A DNA stretch of 8,401 nucleotides. It comes from Gemmatimonadaceae bacterium. GTDB lineage: Bacteria > Gemmatimonadota > Gemmatimonadetes > Gemmatimonadales > Gemmatimonadaceae. Shown here piece after piece: positions 5,726-8,401 of this stretch. Below the pieces are notes generated by a model that was given only the letters and a program-made list of their open reading frames with translations, was not told where the DNA came from and did not search any database. The DNA lies in contig JADGGM010000098.1 of assembly GCA_019689955.1 (NCBI GenBank), positions 1 to 8,401 of the forward strand, in the 5' to 3' direction. Made by a program: the position numbers and the translations under genes. Every line of letters begins with the position of its first letter. The stretch's first letter is position 1.

Positions 5726-6625
5726 TCAGTCCGGGATCGCCCCCTCCGGAAGCACGTACGTCAGCGGGTTCACCACCTTCCCGTGCACGTGGATCTCGTA
5801 GTGCAGGTGCGGGCCGGTCGAGAGCCCCGTGCTCCCCACGTTGGCGATCACCTGCCCGCGGTTCACGTGCTGCCCTTGCCGCACGACGATCCGCGAGCAG
5901 TGCGCGTACTTGGTGACGATCCCGTAGCCGTGATCGATCTCCAGCACGTTCCCGTAGCCGTTCTCACGGGTCACGAGCGTGACGGTCCCCGCGGCCGGGG
6001 CGACGATCGGGGCACCCATTGGCGCGCTCACGTCGATCCCCTCGTGCGGGCGGGCGTAGTGGAGAATGGGGTGGAAGCGCGACCGGCTGAAGGCGCTGGA
6101 GAGCCAGCCCGCGGTGGGCATGATCGAGGGGATGCGGGCGAACTTCTCGACGTTGCGCGCCAGGGTGTCCGACACCTCGGCGAAGCTGGCCGCGAGCAGG
6201 TTCGCGCGGCGAATGAGACGGTCCACGTCGGGACGGTCGGTCACCGACATGCTCCCGACGACATCTCCCTCCGTCCCCCGGTCGGTGAAGGCGAGACGGG
6301 TGCTGTCCACGGCGCTGTCGGCGGGGAGGCCGGCCAGGAGCCGGATCTGCTCGTCGCGCCGCTCAATGGCCTGGATGGTGTCGGCGAGGGAGTCGAGACG
6401 GGCCTGCAGCGCCAGGGCACGCTCACGCGCGGGGTCGGAGCGGAGCCACAACCGGCCGGTCGCCATGCTGGTCATCCCGAGCCCGGTCCCCACGAGCGCG
6501 ATGAGGCCGACTACACTCCCCACGGCCCCCAATCGGCGCAGCGTCCTCTCGCTGATCGAGACGCTCCGCGGTGAGTCGCACCCGTCCGGGACGAGCATCA
6601 ATGTCCAGCGGCGATGTTGGGGCAT
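5726..6625 (-). CDS. Membrane-anchored M23 (LytM/peptidase_M23) metallopeptidase
   Basis: This 299-aa zinc peptidase is expected to cut peptidoglycan peptide cross-bridges in the periplasm. The ATG at 6625 is chosen because GGAG (6634-6637) lies 8 nt upstream and the protein then starts MPQHRRWTLMLVPDG, a familiar Gemmatimonadota-type start. A longer in-frame start at 6721 would add 32 unremarkable residues and has a weaker GAAGAG site. The short N-terminal stretch precedes one transmembrane segment (about 33-56). A coiled-coil-like heptad region (about 65-98) and a helical linker (about 130-165) follow. The catalytic domain spans about 188-290. Zinc ligands and catalytic residues are visible: His194 and Asp198 in HEGID, His242 in KYAH, and His273/His275 in GPHLHYEI. 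All key residues are present, so it should be active rather than a degenerate activator. The gene follows metG on the same strand by 151 bp. Its exact bond specificity cannot be read. Confidence 0.95.
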   Translation of the reverse strand: MPQHRRWTLMLVPDGCDSPRSVSISERTLRRLGAVGSVVGLIALVGTGLGMTSMATGRLWLRSDPARERALALQARLDSLADTIQAIERRDEQIRLLAGLPADSAVDSTRLAFTDRGTEGDVVGSMSVTDRPDVDRLIRRANLLAASFAEVSDTLARNVEKFARIPSIMPTAGWLSSAFSRSRFHPILHYARPHEGIDVSAPMGAPIVAPAAGTVTLVTRENGYGNVLEIDHGYGIVTKYAHCSRIVVRQGQHVNRGQVIANVGSTGLSTGPHLHYEIHVHGKVVNPLTYVLPEGAIPD

Positions 6626-6688
6626 GGGAAACGCTCCGCGACTGAGGGTGGGTGTACCCCCTAAGGACGGGCGCTTCCAGCCAGTCGT

Positions 6689-6710
6689 AACAGATTCAGA
6701 AGCATCTGTT
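6689..6710 (-). repeat. Short inverted repeat upstream of the M23 gene
   Basis: AACAGAT (6689-6695) and ATCTGTT (6704-6710) form a 7-bp stem with an 8-nt loop in the metG-M23 gap. It is AT-richer than its surroundings. It could be a weak metG terminator or an operator for the M23 gene. A further 5-bp hairpin (CACCG 6762-6766 with CGGTG 6772-6776) begins directly after the metG stop codon. If the longer M23 start at 6721 is used, the 7-bp repeat falls inside coding sequence. Confidence 0.25.
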
Positions 6711-6776
6711 TCGCCGGTCATTCGGGTACTCTTCGACCAACCGAGGTCGGCCTCTACGATGCACCGCGGACCGGTG

Positions 6777-8324
6777 TTACGCCACCGGCGCCTGGGGGCG
6801 CGGGAAGAGGGGGGCCCCCTTGGTCACGTGCCACGCCGACGGGTTGACGGGGCGCGCGAGCAGGTCCGTGCCCGCTTGCACGGAGCCGCCGATGGTCCCC
6901 GGAGCGCCGAGCTGTTCCCAGAGCTGCTCGGCCTTGGACGGCATGAACGGCCACACCAGGAGCGCCACGCGGGCCAGCGTGTACGCGAGCGCGGCCAGGG
7001 TGATCTCGAGCTCGGGGCGCTGCTCCGGGGCCTTGGCGAGCTTCCACGGCGCCTGGCGGTCCACGTACTCGTTCGCCCGCGCGACGATGCGCCAGGCCGC
7101 GGCCAGCGCCTCGTGGAGGAGCTGCCCCCCCATCGCCTCGGCGTAGCGCACCTCCTCGGGCGCCACCCAGCTCGCGGCCGCGGCCAGGCTCACGGGGTCG
7201 AAGGCCGGCACCACGCCGCCGCAGTACTTCTCGAGCATGGCGATCGTGCGGCTCGCGAGGTTGCCGAAGGCGTTCGCGAGGTCGGCGATGTAACGCTCCT
7301 CGAACCGCTCCCACGAGAAGTTCCCATCGGCGTCGAAGGGGACTTCGCGGAGGAGGAAGTACCGGAACGCGTCCGGGCCGAAGCGGTCGACCGCCTCGCC
7401 CAGGTCGAGCCGGACCCCCGCGCTCTTGCTGAACCGCTCTCCGCCGAGGTTCACGAAGCCGTGCGCGAAGACGCGCTCGGGGAGGGGGAGCTTCGCGGCC
7501 TCGAGCATCGCGGGCCAGATCACGCAGTGAAAGCGCGTGATGTCCTTGCCGATGATGTGGAGCTGCGCGGGCCACGTGGCGCGCGAGCCGGGGAAGCGCG
7601 AGGCCGTGTAGTAGTTGGGGAGCGCGTCGAACCACACGTACGTCGTCTGCTGCTCGCCGTCGCTCGTGGGCTTGGGGAAGGGGACCCCCCACGAGAAGCG
7701 CGACCGGCTGGCGGAGATGTCTTCGAGCCCCTGTCGCAGGAGGCTCACGATCTCGTTGCGCCGGGTCACGGGCTCGATGAACTCCGGGTGCGCCTCGATG
7801 TGCTCGAGGAGGAAGTCCCGGTAGCGGGAGAGGCGGAAGAACCAGTTCCGCTCTTCGACCCACTCGAGGGTGCGCGTGGGGTGGAGCACGCACTTGCCGT
7901 CGACGATCTCCGCGTCCTGCTTGAACGCCTCGCACCCCACGCAGTACCACCCCTGGTACGACCGCTCGTAGAAGTCGTCGAGGTTGTGCTCGAAGATGCG
8001 AAGGAGCAGCTCGCGCACGCCGGCACGGTGCTCGGCGGTGGAGGTGCGGATGAACTGATCGTACGAGATGGCGAGGCGCTGCCACATCGCCTGGAAGCTG
8101 GCGGCGATGCGGTCGGTGAGCTCCTCGGGGGAGAGCCCGCGCTCGGCGGCGGTCTGGGCGACTTTCTGCCCGTGCTCGTCCATCCCGATGAGGAGCCACA
8201 CGTCGTCGCCGCGGAGGCGGTGGTAGCGGGCGATGGCGTCGGCGCCGATCTTCTCGAAGGCGTGCCCGAGGTGCGGCTCGCCGTTGGCGTAGTCGATGGC
8301 GGTGGTGACGAAGAACTTGGGCAC
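6777..8324 (-). CDS. metG: Methionyl-tRNA synthetase
   Basis: This 515-aa class I synthetase charges tRNA-Met with methionine in the cytoplasm. It starts at GTG, with GAGGA 5 nt upstream. The Rossmann catalytic fold opens with FFVTTAIDYANGEPHLGH, whose PHLGH (17-21) is the HIGH motif. A connective-domain zinc knuckle is seen as Cys128, Cys131, Cys145 and His148, closely matching the CxxC...CxxH single-knuckle arrangement remembered for Thermus MetRS. The second ATP-binding signature is RFSKS (297-301), with Phe in place of Met of KMSKS. WFDALPNYYT (231-240) is a family landmark. The anticodon-binding helical domain fills about 345-500, including the family-typical NAFGNLASR and APWKLAK. The protein ends at about PLFPR plus a few residues and lacks the C-terminal EMAP/Trbp111-type tRNA-binding domain found in longer MetRS forms. 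The gene is complete and essential in most bacteria. Confidence 0.97.
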   Translation of the reverse strand: MPKFFVTTAIDYANGEPHLGHAFEKIGADAIARYHRLRGDDVWLLIGMDEHGQKVAQTAAERGLSPEELTDRIAASFQAMWQRLAISYDQFIRTSTAEHRAGVRELLLRIFEHNLDDFYERSYQGWYCVGCEAFKQDAEIVDGKCVLHPTRTLEWVEERNWFFRLSRYRDFLLEHIEAHPEFIEPVTRRNEIVSLLRQGLEDISASRSRFSWGVPFPKPTSDGEQQTTYVWFDALPNYYTASRFPGSRATWPAQLHIIGKDITRFHCVIWPAMLEAAKLPLPERVFAHGFVNLGGERFSKSAGVRLDLGEAVDRFGPDAFRYFLLREVPFDADGNFSWERFEERYIADLANAFGNLASRTIAMLEKYCGGVVPAFDPVSLAAAASWVAPEEVRYAEAMGGQLLHEALAAAWRIVARANEYVDRQAPWKLAKAPEQRPELEITLAALAYTLARVALLVWPFMPSKAEQLWEQLGAPGTIGGSVQAGTDLLARPVNPSAWHVTKGAPLFPRPQAPVA

Positions 8325-8348
8325 GCTATTCCTCGCGCGGGACGTCGC

Positions 8349-8363
8349 GCGGCGCTTCGCCGC
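8349..8363 (-). other. Small GC hairpin in the metG leader
   Basis: GCGGCG (8349-8354) and CGCCGC (8358-8363) form a 6-bp stem with a 3-nt loop, 24 bp upstream of the metG start codon. It is short and in very GC-rich DNA, so chance is likely. No known riboswitch or T-box is recognised. Confidence 0.2.
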
Positions 8364-8376
8364 TCGGACGGTTGCG

Positions 8377-8401
8377 CCCCCCCCCCCGCCCCCCCCCCCC
8401 C
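8377..8401. repeat. Homopolymer C tract (C11-G-C13) at the window edge
   Basis: Eleven C (8377-8387), one G (8388) and at least thirteen C (8389-8401) run to the end of the window. On the metG strand this is a poly-G tract 53 nt upstream of the start codon. It may be a true slippage-prone tract, a G-quadruplex former, or an assembly error at a contig end. Confidence 0.9.

Noticed and set aside
5783..6574. 263-codon plus-strand frame opposite the M23 gene
   Set aside because: Antisense shadow with no domain; the M23 catalytic motifs lie on the other strand.
6754..8199. 481-codon minus-strand frame overlapping metG
   Set aside because: Arg/Ala-rich, low-complexity shadow in another frame; the metG frame has all family motifs.

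Overview
The window looks like chromosomal DNA from a high-GC Gram-negative bacterium, most likely a member of the Gemmatimonadota. The main clue is a SusC/RagA-type TonB-dependent receptor with a Gemmatimonadota-style N-terminus: a signal peptide ending ALA-QQ, then a carboxypeptidase-regulatory-like domain, then a DEVVVTASG stretch. It is paired with a short SusD/RagB-like lipoprotein and sits near a membrane-anchored M23 peptidase with the N-terminal pattern RRWTLMLVPDG. The phylum assignment is recognition by eye, not a search result. Coding DNA is roughly two thirds or more G+C; the leader before the first gene is clearly lower, about 53% over 181-360.

Layout. Positions 1-443 hold no convincing gene. 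They contain a TATAAT hexamer with an imperfect dyad just downstream and a 12-bp palindrome nested in a larger hairpin close to the first gene. Positions 444-4870 (+) are a two-gene susCD-type operon: a 992-aa outer-membrane transporter and, 26 bp later, a 473-aa surface lipoprotein. No carbohydrate-active enzyme or regulator is visible beside the pair, so the substrate cannot be named. A perfect 19-bp hairpin at 4917-4961 lies between susD and the convergent gene that follows.

The rest of the window is on the minus strand. In transcription order it carries metG (8324 to 6777), an M23/LytM-type peptidase (6625 to 5726), a 16-bp-stem hairpin (5626-5668), and a small lipoprotein (5489 to 5034). 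The right edge ends in a C11-G-C13 tract, which is a poly-G tract upstream of metG when read on the coding strand.

How the genes fit together. The SusCD pair would import a ligand across the outer membrane using TonB energy. metG (methionine-tRNA charging) and the M23 enzyme (cell-wall hydrolysis or remodelling) are housekeeping genes. The most unusual gene is the 151-aa lipoprotein at 5034-5489. Its mature part resembles an isolated TonB-receptor plug domain of the SusC type, with the IRxG, PxIVIDxxRV and GxGAIVITTKxG landmarks, but no beta-barrel follows. It is intact, with a ribosome-binding site, signal peptide and lipobox, so it does not look like a receptor remnant. It lies convergent to the real SusC/SusD genes.
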